Assembly: GCF_007845675.1 (NCBI RefSeq)
Contig: NZ_VOBR01000018.1
Span: 114,256-178,255, forward strand
DNA length: 64,000 bases
Source of the DNA: Lentzea tibetensis
Lineage (GTDB): Bacteria; Actinomycetota; Actinomycetes; Mycobacteriales; Pseudonocardiaceae
Direction: 5' to 3'
Shown: piece after piece, positions 55,519 through 64,000 of the stretch
How the letters are laid out: the number at the start of each line of letters is the position of its first letter
Numbering within the stretch: position 1 is the first letter of the stretch
Position numbers and translations under genes: made by a program
The notes under the pieces: model-generated
The model's input: only the letters and a program-made list of their open reading frames with translations
Database searches by the model: none
What the model was told of the DNA's origin: nothing

Positions 55519-56735
55519 GCCGAGTCCTCCTCTTCACCGGCAAGGGAGGCGTCGGCAAGACGACGCTGGCCGCCGCCACCGCCGCCTCGTTGGCCGCGAG
55601 CGGGCGCAAGGCGCTCGTCGTGTCCACCGATCCCGCCCATTCGCTCGGTGACGCACTAGGTGTAGCTCTGGGCGCGCGCCCGTCCGAAGTGGACGGGTCC
55701 GGCCTTTCGGGCGGCCTGTTCGCGTGCCAGATCGACCCGCGCGGACTCGTCGACGGCGCGTGGGGCGAGCTGCGCGGCCACCTGCGCACCGTGCTCGCCG
55801 GCGCGGGCGTCGAGGAGCTCGACGCCGAGGAGCTGACCGTCGTGCCGGGCGTCGAGGAGCTCCTCGCGCTCGCCGAGGTGCAGCGGCTCGCGTCGTCTGG
55901 CCCATGGGAGACGGTCGTCGTCGACTGCGGCCCGACCGCGGAGACGTTGCGGCTGCTGGCGTTGCCCGAGGCGTTCGCCGGGTACCTGGAGCGGTTGTTC
56001 CCCACGCATCGCAGGGTCGTGCGCGGCCTGCTGGCCGGTGTCGCGGGGACCGGGACGGTGGAGAAGTGGGACGCCACCGCCGACGCCCTGTCCCGGCTCG
56101 CCGAACAGCTCGACGCGCTGAAGTCGTTGCTCGCCGATCACTCGTCGACGAGCGTCCGGCTGGTTCTCACGCCTGAGCGCGTCGTCGCCGCCGAGACGCG
56201 CCGCACGCTGACCGCGTTGGCGCTGCAGGGAATCCGCGTCGACGGCGTGATCGCGAACCGTCTCGTGCCGTCACCCGGTTCCGCTCGCGGCACGGCCGCC
56301 TCGTGGCTGCGCACGCGTCGCCACGAGCAGGACGCCGTGCTGGCGTCGCTGACCGGCGTGGCGTCGCTGCGCACGGTCGACCACCGCGCGTCCGAGCCGG
56401 TCGGTGTCGCCGCGCTGCTGGAGGTGGCGGACGGCCTGTACGGCACGTCCGACCCGCTGGACGGCTCGCCGGACACCGGTCAGATGCTCGAGGTGTCGGG
56501 CAGCGGCCGCGGCCAGGACGCGCTCTACACGCTGCGGATCACGGTGCCGCTGGCCGACGACATGGAACTGGACCTCGCTCGGGTCGGTGACGAGCTCGCG
56601 CTGACGGTCGACGGCCGCCGCAAGCTCGTCGCGCTGCCGTCGCTGCTGAAGCGGTGCATCGTGACCGGTGCCGAGATGGACGACAACGGGGTGACGGTGC
56701 GGTTCCGCCCGGATCCGTCGCTGTGGATGCGGTGA
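55515..56735 (+). CDS. ArsA/GET3-related P-loop ATPase
   Basis: 406 residues. Deviant Walker A FTGKGGVGKTTLAAATA (residues 7-23), STDPAHSLGDALG switch, VVVDCGPTAETLRLLALPE. The C-terminal about 70 residues (LYTLRITVPLADDMELDLAR, VGDELALTVDGRRK) form an Hsp20-like beta domain seen in actinobacterial and chlorophyte ArsA-like proteins. No arsenite-binding Cys triad is seen, so anion pumping is unlikely; membrane-protein or lipid-linked chaperoning is a guess. TTG start in TTGA. Confidence 0.9.
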   Translation: MSRVLLFTGKGGVGKTTLAAATAASLAASGRKALVVSTDPAHSLGDALGVALGARPSEVDGSGLSGGLFACQIDPRGLVDGAWGELRGHLRTVLAGAGVEELDAEELTVVPGVEELLALAEVQRLASSGPWETVVVDCGPTAETLRLLALPEAFAGYLERLFPTHRRVVRGLLAGVAGTGTVEKWDATADALSRLAEQLDALKSLLADHSSTSVRLVLTPERVVAAETRRTLTALALQGIRVDGVIANRLVPSPGSARGTAASWLRTRRHEQDAVLASLTGVASLRTVDHRASEPVGVAALLEVADGLYGTSDPLDGSPDTGQMLEVSGSGRGQDALYTLRITVPLADDMELDLARVGDELALTVDGRRKLVALPSLLKRCIVTGAEMDDNGVTVRFRPDPSLWMR

Positions 56736-56742
56736 TCTCCAG

Positions 56743-57108
56743 GTGACTGACGAGACCGGCAGGCTTGCCGAGGAGCTGCGGCTGCTGATCGACGCCGCGG
56801 CCGAGCGCGTGCAGCCGTGGCTGCAGAAGGTCGCCGAGGCGGGCGATCCGACCGGCGAGCACACGCCCGAGACGTGCGGCTGGTGCCCGCTGTGCAACGG
56901 CGTCGCCCTGTTGCGCGGTGACCGTTCCGAGCTGGCCGCTCGCGCCGCTGAACACGCCGCGGGCTTGATCGCGGTGCTGCGGGCCGCGCTGAGCGAGCCC
57001 GGCACACCACCTTCGTCACCGCCTCCGGGTGGTACTTCTTCATCTGACTCTTCTGACGAGCCGCGCGTGCAGCACATCAAGGTTGTGCGGCGGAGCGGCC
57101 CGTGCTGA
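56743..57108 (+). CDS. small conserved protein with CxxCxxC cluster
   Basis: 121 residues: a helical N-terminus (RLAEELRLLIDAAAERVQPW), a cysteine cluster CGWCPLCNG, helix SELAARAAEHAAGLIAVLRA and a Ser/Pro-rich tail ending SGPC. The Cys group could bind zinc. It is the mycobacterial Rv2183c counterpart by order. It lies between the ATPase (7 bases before) and the ROK kinase (7-base overlap), so it is in the same operon. Function unknown. Confidence 0.82.
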   Translation: MTDETGRLAEELRLLIDAAAERVQPWLQKVAEAGDPTGEHTPETCGWCPLCNGVALLRGDRSELAARAAEHAAGLIAVLRAALSEPGTPPSSPPPGGTSSSDSSDEPRVQHIKVVRRSGPC

Positions 57109-58070
57109 CCGTCGGGGTCGACATCGGCGGGACGAGCGTGCGGGCGGGAGTGGTCGACTCACGGGGTTCCGTGATCGACACGTCCCGCGCCCCGACGCCC
57201 GCCGGTGAAGGCCCACTGGAAGACGCGATCGTCGCCGCTGTCGAGGAGGTCTCGTCGCGGCACACCGTGTCCGCCGTCGGCCTGGCCGTGGCGGGCTTCG
57301 TGGCGTCCGACCGCCGCACCGTGCGGTTCGCGCCGCACCTGGCGTGGCGGCAGGCGGACGTGGCGGACCGGATGGGCTCGCGCCTCGGCCTGCCGGTGGT
57401 CCTGGAGCACGACGCGAACGCCGCCGCTCTCGCCGAACACCGCTTCGGCGCCGCCCGCGGCGCGCGCATCGCGGTTCTGGTGGCGATCGGCACCGGCATC
57501 GGCGGCGCTCTGCTGTTGAACGGCGAGGTCTTCCGCGGTGCTTACGGTGTCGCGCCCGAACTGGGGCACCTGCGCGTCGTCCCGGATGGACGGCCGTGCC
57601 CGTGCGGCAAGAGCGGGTGCTGGGAGAGGTACTGCAGCGGGACCGCCCTGTCCGCGACGGCGGTGGAGCTCCTCGCGAAGCATCCCGGTGTGTCCACGGT
57701 GCTGGCCCGCGAAGCGCTGGGCGACTCGCGGGCCGTCACCGGCCGACGCGTCGCGGGGGCGGCACGCGACGGCGACCCGCTGGCGCAGCGCGCGATGGCG
57801 GACCTGGCCAAGTGGCTGGGGGAGGGGCTGGCGCTGGTCGCCGACGTCTACGACCCCGAGGTGGTCGTGATCGGCGGCGGGGTGTCCGAGTCGGCGCCGA
57901 TGTTCATGGACGACGCTCGTGAGCGGTACGCGTCCGTGGTGACCGGGGCCGGACATCGGCCTCTGGCGCGGATCCGGACCGCCCAGCTCGGGGACGACGC
58001 CGGGATTGTCGGTGCGGCGACGCTGGCCCGTGAGCTCGTGGGCAAGATGAGCCGCAACTCCAAGCGCTGA
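57102..58070 (+). CDS. ROK-family sugar kinase (glucokinase type)
   Basis: 322 residues. ATP motif VGVDIGGTSVRAGVVD, VVLEHDANAAALAEHRFGAA with the catalytic Asp, GIGGALLLNGEVFRGAYGVAPELGHL, and the ROK zinc finger CPCGKSGCWERYCSG. VVVIGGGVSESAPMF is the phosphate-binding end. It probably phosphorylates glucose or a related sugar. GTG start overlapping the upstream gene. No helix-turn-helix is present, so it is an enzyme rather than a ROK repressor. Confidence 0.93.
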   Translation: MLTVGVDIGGTSVRAGVVDSRGSVIDTSRAPTPAGEGPLEDAIVAAVEEVSSRHTVSAVGLAVAGFVASDRRTVRFAPHLAWRQADVADRMGSRLGLPVVLEHDANAAALAEHRFGAARGARIAVLVAIGTGIGGALLLNGEVFRGAYGVAPELGHLRVVPDGRPCPCGKSGCWERYCSGTALSATAVELLAKHPGVSTVLAREALGDSRAVTGRRVAGAARDGDPLAQRAMADLAKWLGEGLALVADVYDPEVVVIGGGVSESAPMFMDDARERYASVVTGAGHRPLARIRTAQLGDDAGIVGAATLARELVGKMSRNSKR

Positions 58071-58094
58071 CCTGTTCGGTCCTTTCTGCGCTGG

Positions 58095-58197
58095 CCTGTG
58101 GACAACTCCCGTTGCGGGCCCAGAACTGTCGGACCTCGCTGGCAGACTTGTATTTAGGGGTTCCCCCTGGGCGGGGACGCCTGCGTCAGCGCGGCTG
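58095..58197. repeat. dispersed element, full copy (reverse orientation)
   Basis: CTGTGGACAACTCCCG (DnaA-like box on the minus strand), GCCCAGAACTGTCGG, then GGGGTTCCCCCTGGGCGGGG, ACGCCTGCGT and AGCGCGG. Same orientation as 58398 and opposite to the four copies left of 35 kb. Confidence 0.88.
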
Positions 58198-58397
58198 AGC
58201 CTGTGGAGCGACTGAGTCCCGCGGAGCGACTGAGTCCCGCGGAGCCGCAGAGCGCTTGAGCCCGCGGGACTGCTGAGCCCGCGGAGCTGCTGAGCATGCG
58301 TAGTGACTGAGCCCGCCGAGCCACCGAGCACGCAGAGCCACCGAGCCCGCGGAGCGCCTGAGTCTGTCGAGTGATTTGGGCCTGCGGGACAGCTGAG
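58198..58397. repeat. degenerate 16-18-base tandem repeats
   Basis: Variants of CTGAGCCCGCGGAGCGA follow one another for 200 bases between the two dispersed-element copies; two adjacent units GAGCGACTGAGTCCCGCG are identical. No gene seen. Confidence 0.75.
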
Positions 58398-58492
58398 CCT
58401 GTGGACAACTCCCGCGACGAGCCCAGAACTGTCGGTGCTCGCTGGGAGAATGGAACTAGGGGTTCCCCCGGCGGGGACGCCTGCGTGAGCGC
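58398..58492. repeat. dispersed element, full copy (reverse orientation)
   Basis: CTGTGGACAACTCCCGCG, GCCCAGAACTGTCGGTGCTC, GCTGGGAGAATGGAACTAGG, GGTTCCCCCGGCGGGGACGC and CTGCGTGAGCGCGG. It is the clearest copy and defines the element's extent together with 58095. The remaining 80 bases to 58576 show nothing. Confidence 0.9.
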
Positions 58493-58576
58493 GGCCTGCG
58501 CGGCGAGGGGAGCCGCAGTCGGGCCTGCGCCTTGGCGTGCTCGCGGCCGAGCCTGCGCGGGGCGTGCTCGGGTGAG

Positions 58577-58699
58577 TTAGCGGGCGAGCTTGCGCAGGAT
58601 GCGCGGGCGGCGACGGCGGCGGGCCGCGCGGCGCTCTTCGTCGTTCTTGCTGATCGTGGCGAGTGCGCGAGCCATCATCATGTACTGCATCTGGTCCAT
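58577..58699 (-). CDS. very small basic protein
   Basis: 40 residues from ATG 58699: MDQMQYMMMARALATISKND followed by a run of Arg (EERRAARRRRRPRILRKLAR). The Met-rich start and highly basic end look like a real small protein rather than a shadow, and the gap upstream is AT-richer, as a promoter would be. The frame is open to GTG 58780, which would overlap the upstream stop as GTGA. Function unknown; nucleic-acid binding or ribosome association is only a guess. Confidence 0.55.
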   Translation of the reverse strand: MDQMQYMMMARALATISKNDEERRAARRRRRPRILRKLAR

Positions 58700-58776
58700 G
58701 ACATCGACGGTAACCTGCTCTGAATCGTTCAGGAAACCGTTCGTGGTCGTTATCACGCCGTTACCAACGTGACGGA

Positions 58777-59196
58777 TCACACTTGGGCGCCGTCATCCGG
58801 CGGAGGGGTGTTGCGCATCCGGAGCACCAGCCAGCCGACACCGGTGCACAGCGCGACGAGCGAGAGCGGCGTGCCGATGCGCGCTTCCAGGCCGAACACG
58901 CCGGGCGCGACGAGCAGCACGATGCCGAGCACGAACAACATCAGCGCGGCGATGGTCCCCGGCCGCAGCACCGGGAACGGCGGCGGCTCAGGCGGGACGT
59001 AGTGGTCGTCCTCAGCGGGCTCGGGTTCCTCCTCGACGACGATCTCCGTCGTCGGGTCGGAATCGCCGACCTCCGCGGCCTCGTCGAGATCGAGCCAGTT
59101 CTTGCCGACGCCCTCTGCTTCGAGGCCGGCCACGATCTCGGCAAAGGCCTCGTCGACGTTCTCCGGGCCGTCCGTCGAGTCGCGCCTGCCGTTCAT
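58777..59196 (-). CDS. small acidic membrane protein, conserved in actinobacteria
   Basis: 139 residues. A cytosolic acidic N-terminal half (NVDEAFAEIVAGLEAEG, then TTEIVVEEEPEPAEDDHYVP) and two hydrophobic helices (TIAALMLFVLGIVLLVAPGV, PLSLVALCTGVGWLVLRM) with a short polar tail. The pattern is known to me from uncharacterised actinobacterial proteins. Function unknown. Divergent from the acyltransferase gene. Confidence 0.85.
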   Translation of the reverse strand: MNGRRDSTDGPENVDEAFAEIVAGLEAEGVGKNWLDLDEAAEVGDSDPTTEIVVEEEPEPAEDDHYVPPEPPPFPVLRPGTIAALMLFVLGIVLLVAPGVFGLEARIGTPLSLVALCTGVGWLVLRMRNTPPPDDGAQV

Positions 59197-59381
59197 CCAG
59201 AACCTCTCCGTGGGCTCGCTTCTAGACCCCTCATCGTTGCACGGTCCCGATGTGTTGCGGATTACGGCAGTCGGCGCAGTTCTGCCGTACCGCGTATCGG
59301 TGGGTCTTCGTTGTGTGAGGTGCGGTCACCTCCGTAGGCTGACCGCGGGATCAAGGTTCGGGTAGGGAGGCGCTTCCCAAG

Positions 59382-60119
59382 GTGCTGTACTGGTTGATGA
59401 AGCACGTCCTCCTGGGACCGATCCTTCGGCTGTTCTTCCAGCCGAAGATCATTGAGGGCGCCGAGAACATTCCCAAGGATGGCGGCGCCATCCTCGCGAG
59501 CAACCACCTCGCGGTCTCCGACTCGTTCTTCCTGCCGTTGCTGTTGTCCCGGCGGATGACGTTCCCCGCGAAGATCGAGTACTTCACGGGCCCCGGCCTC
59601 AAGGGGAAGCTGCAGAAGTGGTTCTTCTCCGGCGTCGGCCAGGTGCCGATCGACCGCTCCAGCGCGTCGGCCGCCCAGGGCGCGCTCGACACGGGTGTGC
59701 GCATCGTCCGCGAGGGCAAGCTGCTCGGCATCTACCCCGAGGGCACGCGTTCCCCTGACGGCCGCCTGTACAAGGGCAAGGTCGGCGTCGCGTGGATCGC
59801 GCTCGAGTCGGGCGCACCGGTCATCCCGGTCGCGATGTTCGGCACGGACAAGGCGAACCCCATCGGCTCGCGCATGTGGAAGCCGCACCCGATTCGCGTC
59901 AAGATCGGCAAACCGCTGGACTTCTCGCGCTACGAAGGACTCTCCGGCGACCGCTTCGTGCTCCGCTCGATCACCGACGAGATCATGTACTCGCTCATGG
60001 AGCTCTCCGGCCAGGAGTACGTGGACGTCTACGCGGCCAAGGCCAAGGAGGACGCCACCGCGAAGGTGCCCGAGCAGGCGAAGCCCATCGATCGGGTGCC
60101 CTCGACGAAGGCGAGTTGA
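59382..60119 (+). CDS. 1-acylglycerol-3-phosphate acyltransferase (PlsC family), second copy
   Basis: 245 residues. The catalytic HX4D appears as NHLAVSD, then LGIYPEGTRSPDGRLYKGKVG and IPVAMFGTDKANPIGSRMW. It is close to the protein at 33415 (same length to the FSRYEG/FSRYDG segment) but has a longer charged C-terminus. Orthologue of Rv2182c by synteny. GTG 59382. Confidence 0.92.
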   Translation: MLYWLMKHVLLGPILRLFFQPKIIEGAENIPKDGGAILASNHLAVSDSFFLPLLLSRRMTFPAKIEYFTGPGLKGKLQKWFFSGVGQVPIDRSSASAAQGALDTGVRIVREGKLLGIYPEGTRSPDGRLYKGKVGVAWIALESGAPVIPVAMFGTDKANPIGSRMWKPHPIRVKIGKPLDFSRYEGLSGDRFVLRSITDEIMYSLMELSGQEYVDVYAAKAKEDATAKVPEQAKPIDRVPSTKAS

Positions 60120-60141
60120 GCCACGCGCTTAGGGTTGCGCG

Positions 60142-60654
60142 GTGCGGTTCTTCTACGACTGTGAGTTCATCGAGGACGGGCTGACGATCGACCTGGTGTC
60201 GATCGGAGTGGTCGACGAGGAAGGCCGCGAGTTCTACGCCGTGTCCACCGAGTTCGACCCGGACCGGGCCGGCCCCTGGGTGCGCGCGAACGTCCTCAAC
60301 CAACTGCCCTCACCGTCGGACAAGGCGTGGCGCAGCCGCGAGCGCATCCGCGAGGACCTGCTCGACTTCCTGGGCGCCCGCAAGGCGAACCGCGACGACG
60401 TCGAGCTGTGGGCGTGGTTCGCCGCCTACGACCACGTCGCACTCGCGCAGCTGTGGGGCGCCATGCCCGCACTGCCACGCGCCCTGCCCCGCTTCACCCG
60501 CGATCTCAGGCAGCGCTGGGACGACGTCGGCCGCCCCAAGCTGCCCACGCCACCCGCCGACGCGCACGACGCACTCGCCGACGCGCGCCACAACCTCGCG
60601 CGGTGGAAGGTGATCGAGCAGCACCGGCGCAAGCTCGGCTTCCCCGTGCGCTGA
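60142..60654 (+). CDS. 3'-5' exoribonuclease RNase AS (Rv2179c-like)
   Basis: 170 residues of the DEDDh fold specialised for adenylated RNA. D6 and E8 in MRFFYDCEFIEDG, the central Asp in WFAAYDHVALAQLWG, and His/Asp in DAHDALADARHN are the catalytic set. The length matches Rv2179c. It is between plsC and aroG as in mycobacteria, apart from the inserted repeat stretch and the pfk and DUF2891 genes. GTG start, 22 bases after the acyltransferase. Confidence 0.92.
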   Translation: MRFFYDCEFIEDGLTIDLVSIGVVDEEGREFYAVSTEFDPDRAGPWVRANVLNQLPSPSDKAWRSRERIREDLLDFLGARKANRDDVELWAWFAAYDHVALAQLWGAMPALPRALPRFTRDLRQRWDDVGRPKLPTPPADAHDALADARHNLARWKVIEQHRRKLGFPVR

Positions 60655-61742
60655 CCGATCCGTCGCTGCACGAGTCGCAGCTGTACGCGGCGCCGCCCTT
60701 GAGCCGCGCTGTACGGTGCCGCCCCTGAGTCGCAGCTGTACGCGGCGCCGCTCGGAGCCGCAGCTGTCCCTGACCTGAGCCGCTGTCCGCGTCGTTGGCC
60801 TGAGTCGCCGCTGTCCGCGTCGCTCTCGTGCGCCCGCCTTGCCGCGTCGGCGCGTGCTCCGGAGTCGCGATCGTGCTGCACCTCCTGTGCTCGCGGCAGA
60901 AGCAGCCGCGCGCACCACGCTGGCCGCAGCCGCGCCGCACTGGCGTGCCCGCAGTCGCATCGCACCTGTGGTGACCACTGCCGTGCTGCGCCGGCGGCTG
61001 CAGCACCCGCGCCATGCCCGCCGTGGTCGCGGCAGTCGGGCCGAGCCACGCCGGACCGAGCCGGGCCACGTCGAGCCTGGCCACGTCGAGCCGGAGCGGG
61101 CCGGGCCGGGCCGAGCCACGCGGAGCCGAGCCGAGCCGCGTCGCACTGAGCCACGTCGAGCCGCATCGCGCCGCTACCGAGCCACACCGCACCGCCGCGC
61201 CGAGCAGCCGCGCCGTGTCGCTACCGAGCCGCACCCGAGCCGCACCGAGCTGCACCGGGCGAGCCGCACTGCGCCGCACGGGGCTGTGGTCGCACCGAGC
61301 CGCGTCGGCACTGAGCCGCGTCGGCACTGAGCCGCCAGGGAGCCGGGTCGCCACCGGGCCGGGCCGCCACCGAGCCGCCACCGAGCCGCGGCACCGAGCC
61401 GCGGCACCGAGCCGCGGCACCGAGCCGGCCCCAGTCACACCGAACCCGGCCGCAGTCTCGCTGCGCCTGCACCACGCACTCGCGATGACCACGCCGTCAA
61501 TGGTCATCACCGTGCATGAGCGCCCGCCCAGAGCCTGCCTCCCGCCAGAGCATGAAGTTGTGGAGATCAACCAGCAGCACCACCTTCGAGTAGCGAAATC
61601 CTCACTACGGAGACGGTACGGACGACCACCGACAGTTTCGGCACCCAAAGTTCGTCCGGCTGTTGAGACCCCTCGTTGCTGCACCGATCCAGGACGTGAA
61701 ACGCTGGGTGACACAGACCACTCAGAGAGATTGGGTTAGCAG
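60655..61742. other. 1.1-kb stretch of degenerate GAGCCGC-type repeats, no gene
   Basis: An exact 25-base direct repeat at 60672-60696 and 60727-60751 (GAGTCGCAGCTGTACGCGGC...), a 14-base repeat GGCCACGTCGAGCC near 61065, an 18-base repeat near 61300 and a 13-base array GAGCCGCGGCACC (61383-61426). Frames open on both strands give only Arg/Ala/Ser-rich translations. The last 200 bases are of ordinary composition and should hold the pfk promoter; a CACCGACAGTTTCGG relic of the dispersed element lies near 61627. Confidence 0.75.
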
Positions 61743-62768
61743 ATGCGCATCGGTGTGCTCACTGGCGGTGGTGACTGCCCCGGTCTGAACGCGGTCATCA
61801 GGGCGGTCGTCCGCAAGGGGATCGAGACCCACGGCTGGGACATCCTCGGCTTCCGCAACGGCTGGCAGGGTCCGATCGAGAACCTGACGAAGCCGCTGGG
61901 CCTGAAGGACGTCGAGGACATCCTCACGCGCGGCGGCACGATTCTCGGTTCGTCGCGCACCAACCCGTACAAGGTGGACGGTGGTGTCGACCGCATCCGC
62001 GAGGTGCTCGCGGAGAACGAGGTCGACGCGCTGATCGCGATCGGCGGCGAGGACACGCTCGGTGTCGCGAAGCGGCTGACCGATGACGGCATCGGTGTCG
62101 TCGGCGTGCCGAAGACGATCGACAACGACCTGGGCGCGACGGACTACACGTTCGGTTTCGACACCGCCGTGCACATCGCGACCGAGTCGATCGACCGGCT
62201 GCGCACGACGGCCGAGTCGCACCACCGTGCGCTCGTCGTCGAGGTCATGGGTCGCCACGCGGGCTGGATCGCGCTGCACTCGGGTCTCGCGGGCGGCGCG
62301 AACGTCATCCTGGTGCCGGAGCGGCCGTTCAGCGTGGACAAGGTCGTCGGCTGGGTCGAGCGGCGGTTCGAGCGCGAGTTCGCGCCGATCATCGTCGTCG
62401 CCGAGGGCGCGATGCCCGAGGGCGGCGCTGAGCTGCTGCACTCCGGCGAGCGCGACGCGTTCGGGCACGTGCGGCTCGGCGGCGTCGGCCAGTGGCTCGC
62501 CGAGGAGATCGCGGACCGCACCGGCAAGGAGTCCCGCGCGGTCGTGCTCGGCCACACCCAGCGCGGTGGCACGCCGACGGCGTACGACCGCGTGCTCGCG
62601 ACCCGGTTCGGCCTGCACGCGGTCGACGCGGTCGCCGCTGAGGACTTCGGCGTCATGGTCGCGCTGCGCGGCACGGACATCGTCCGCGTCAAGCTCGCCG
62701 AGGCCACCGCCGAGCTCAAGACCGTCCCGCTGGAGCGCTACGCCGAGGCCGAGGTCTTCTTCGGCTAG
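61743..62768 (+). CDS. 6-phosphofructokinase with PPi-type active-site residues
   Basis: 341 residues. MRIGVLTGGGDCPGLNAVIRA and GTILGSSRTNPY are family signatures. The phosphoryl-donor loop reads IGGEDTLGVA, i.e. Asp at the position equivalent to E. coli Gly104, and GVPKTIDNDL has Lys at the Gly124 position; both are typical of pyrophosphate-dependent enzymes such as that of Amycolatopsis methanolica. VEVMGRHAGWIAL and GHTQRGGTPTAYDR complete the site. Some actinomycete ATP-enzymes may share these residues, so donor use is not certain. ATG 61743 with AGAGAGAT upstream. Confidence 0.93.
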   Translation: MRIGVLTGGGDCPGLNAVIRAVVRKGIETHGWDILGFRNGWQGPIENLTKPLGLKDVEDILTRGGTILGSSRTNPYKVDGGVDRIREVLAENEVDALIAIGGEDTLGVAKRLTDDGIGVVGVPKTIDNDLGATDYTFGFDTAVHIATESIDRLRTTAESHHRALVVEVMGRHAGWIALHSGLAGGANVILVPERPFSVDKVVGWVERRFEREFAPIIVVAEGAMPEGGAELLHSGERDAFGHVRLGGVGQWLAEEIADRTGKESRAVVLGHTQRGGTPTAYDRVLATRFGLHAVDAVAAEDFGVMVALRGTDIVRVKLAEATAELKTVPLERYAEAEVFFG

Positions 62769-62771
62769 GAG

Positions 62772-64000
<1,229 letters not shown>

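Noticed and set aside
60655-61740. Several open frames over the GAGCCGC-repeat stretch on both strands.
   Set aside because: Only low-complexity Arg/Ala/Pro/Ser translations, no start signals, no domain.

Overview
The window is high-GC actinomycete chromosome: frequent GTG/TTG starts, dense same-strand gene sets with 4-base start/stop overlaps, an aa3/bcc respiratory chain, F420-type enzymes, a PimB mannosyltransferase and SARP/AfsR regulators. The gene order from lipB to aroG follows, gene by gene, the conserved block I remember from Mycobacterium tuberculosis (lipB, Rv2216-like SDR, sucB, pepA, ilvE, cobS/cobT, glycerate kinase, HesB-like protein, adoK, asnB, ctaC/F, trpD, ctaE, qcrCAB, Rv2191-like DEDD nuclease, NlpC/P60, pimB, fadD15, SRPBCC, ArsA-like, PlsC, RNase AS, aroG). 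Together with the SARP and AfsR genes this suggests a member of the Pseudonocardiales (Lentzea, Saccharothrix or Amycolatopsis type). The genus is an inference.

Left edge, 1-6000: an accessory RiPP locus of the azol(in)e (TOMM) kind. A 57-residue candidate precursor peptide (3855-4028) lies 14 bases upstream of a 747-residue fused cyclodehydratase (RRE + ThiF/E1-like zinc domain + YcaO). That gene is coupled to a small protein resembling only the N-terminal domain of SagB-type dehydrogenases, which is followed after 12 bases by a sensor histidine kinase cut by the window edge. Divergent from them are a small SARP activator and an F420-dependent LLM oxidoreductase. This is the best candidate for an undescribed system here.

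6000-26600: lipoate and 2-oxo acid dehydrogenase genes (lipB, sucB, lpdA), pepA, an APC permease, five related small membrane proteins in a row, ilvE, the late cobalamin genes cobU-cobT-cobS (CobT with an odd repetitive tail), an aldo/keto reductase, DUF3043, glycerate kinase (carrying a copy of a dispersed repeat in frame) and an A-type Fe-S carrier. 26600-41900: adoK, a methyltransferase, an AbiEi/DUF559-like gene between twin palindromes, asnB, and the cytochrome c oxidase and cytochrome bc complex genes (ctaC, ctaF, ctaE, qcrCAB) around trpD, then an Lrp-like protein and a MIP channel with altered NPA motifs. 42300-64000: DEDD/GIY-YIG nuclease, NYN-domain protein, cell-wall hydrolase, zincin, pimB, a large AfsR-type regulator, fadD15, SRPBCC proteins, metallophosphoesterase, ArsA-like ATPase, ROK kinase, PlsC, RNase AS, a phosphofructokinase with PPi-type active-site residues, a DUF2891 protein and the start of class II DAHP synthase (aroG).

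Four gene-poor stretches (8607-10021, 41842-42320, 58071-58576, 60655-61742) hold degenerate tandem repeats and, in the first two, very large nested palindromes. A dispersed element of about 70-100 bases, ending in a DnaA-box-like TTGTCCACA in its full copies, occurs about seven times, once inside glycerate kinase. No tRNA, rRNA, CRISPR array, transposase or integrase was recognised.
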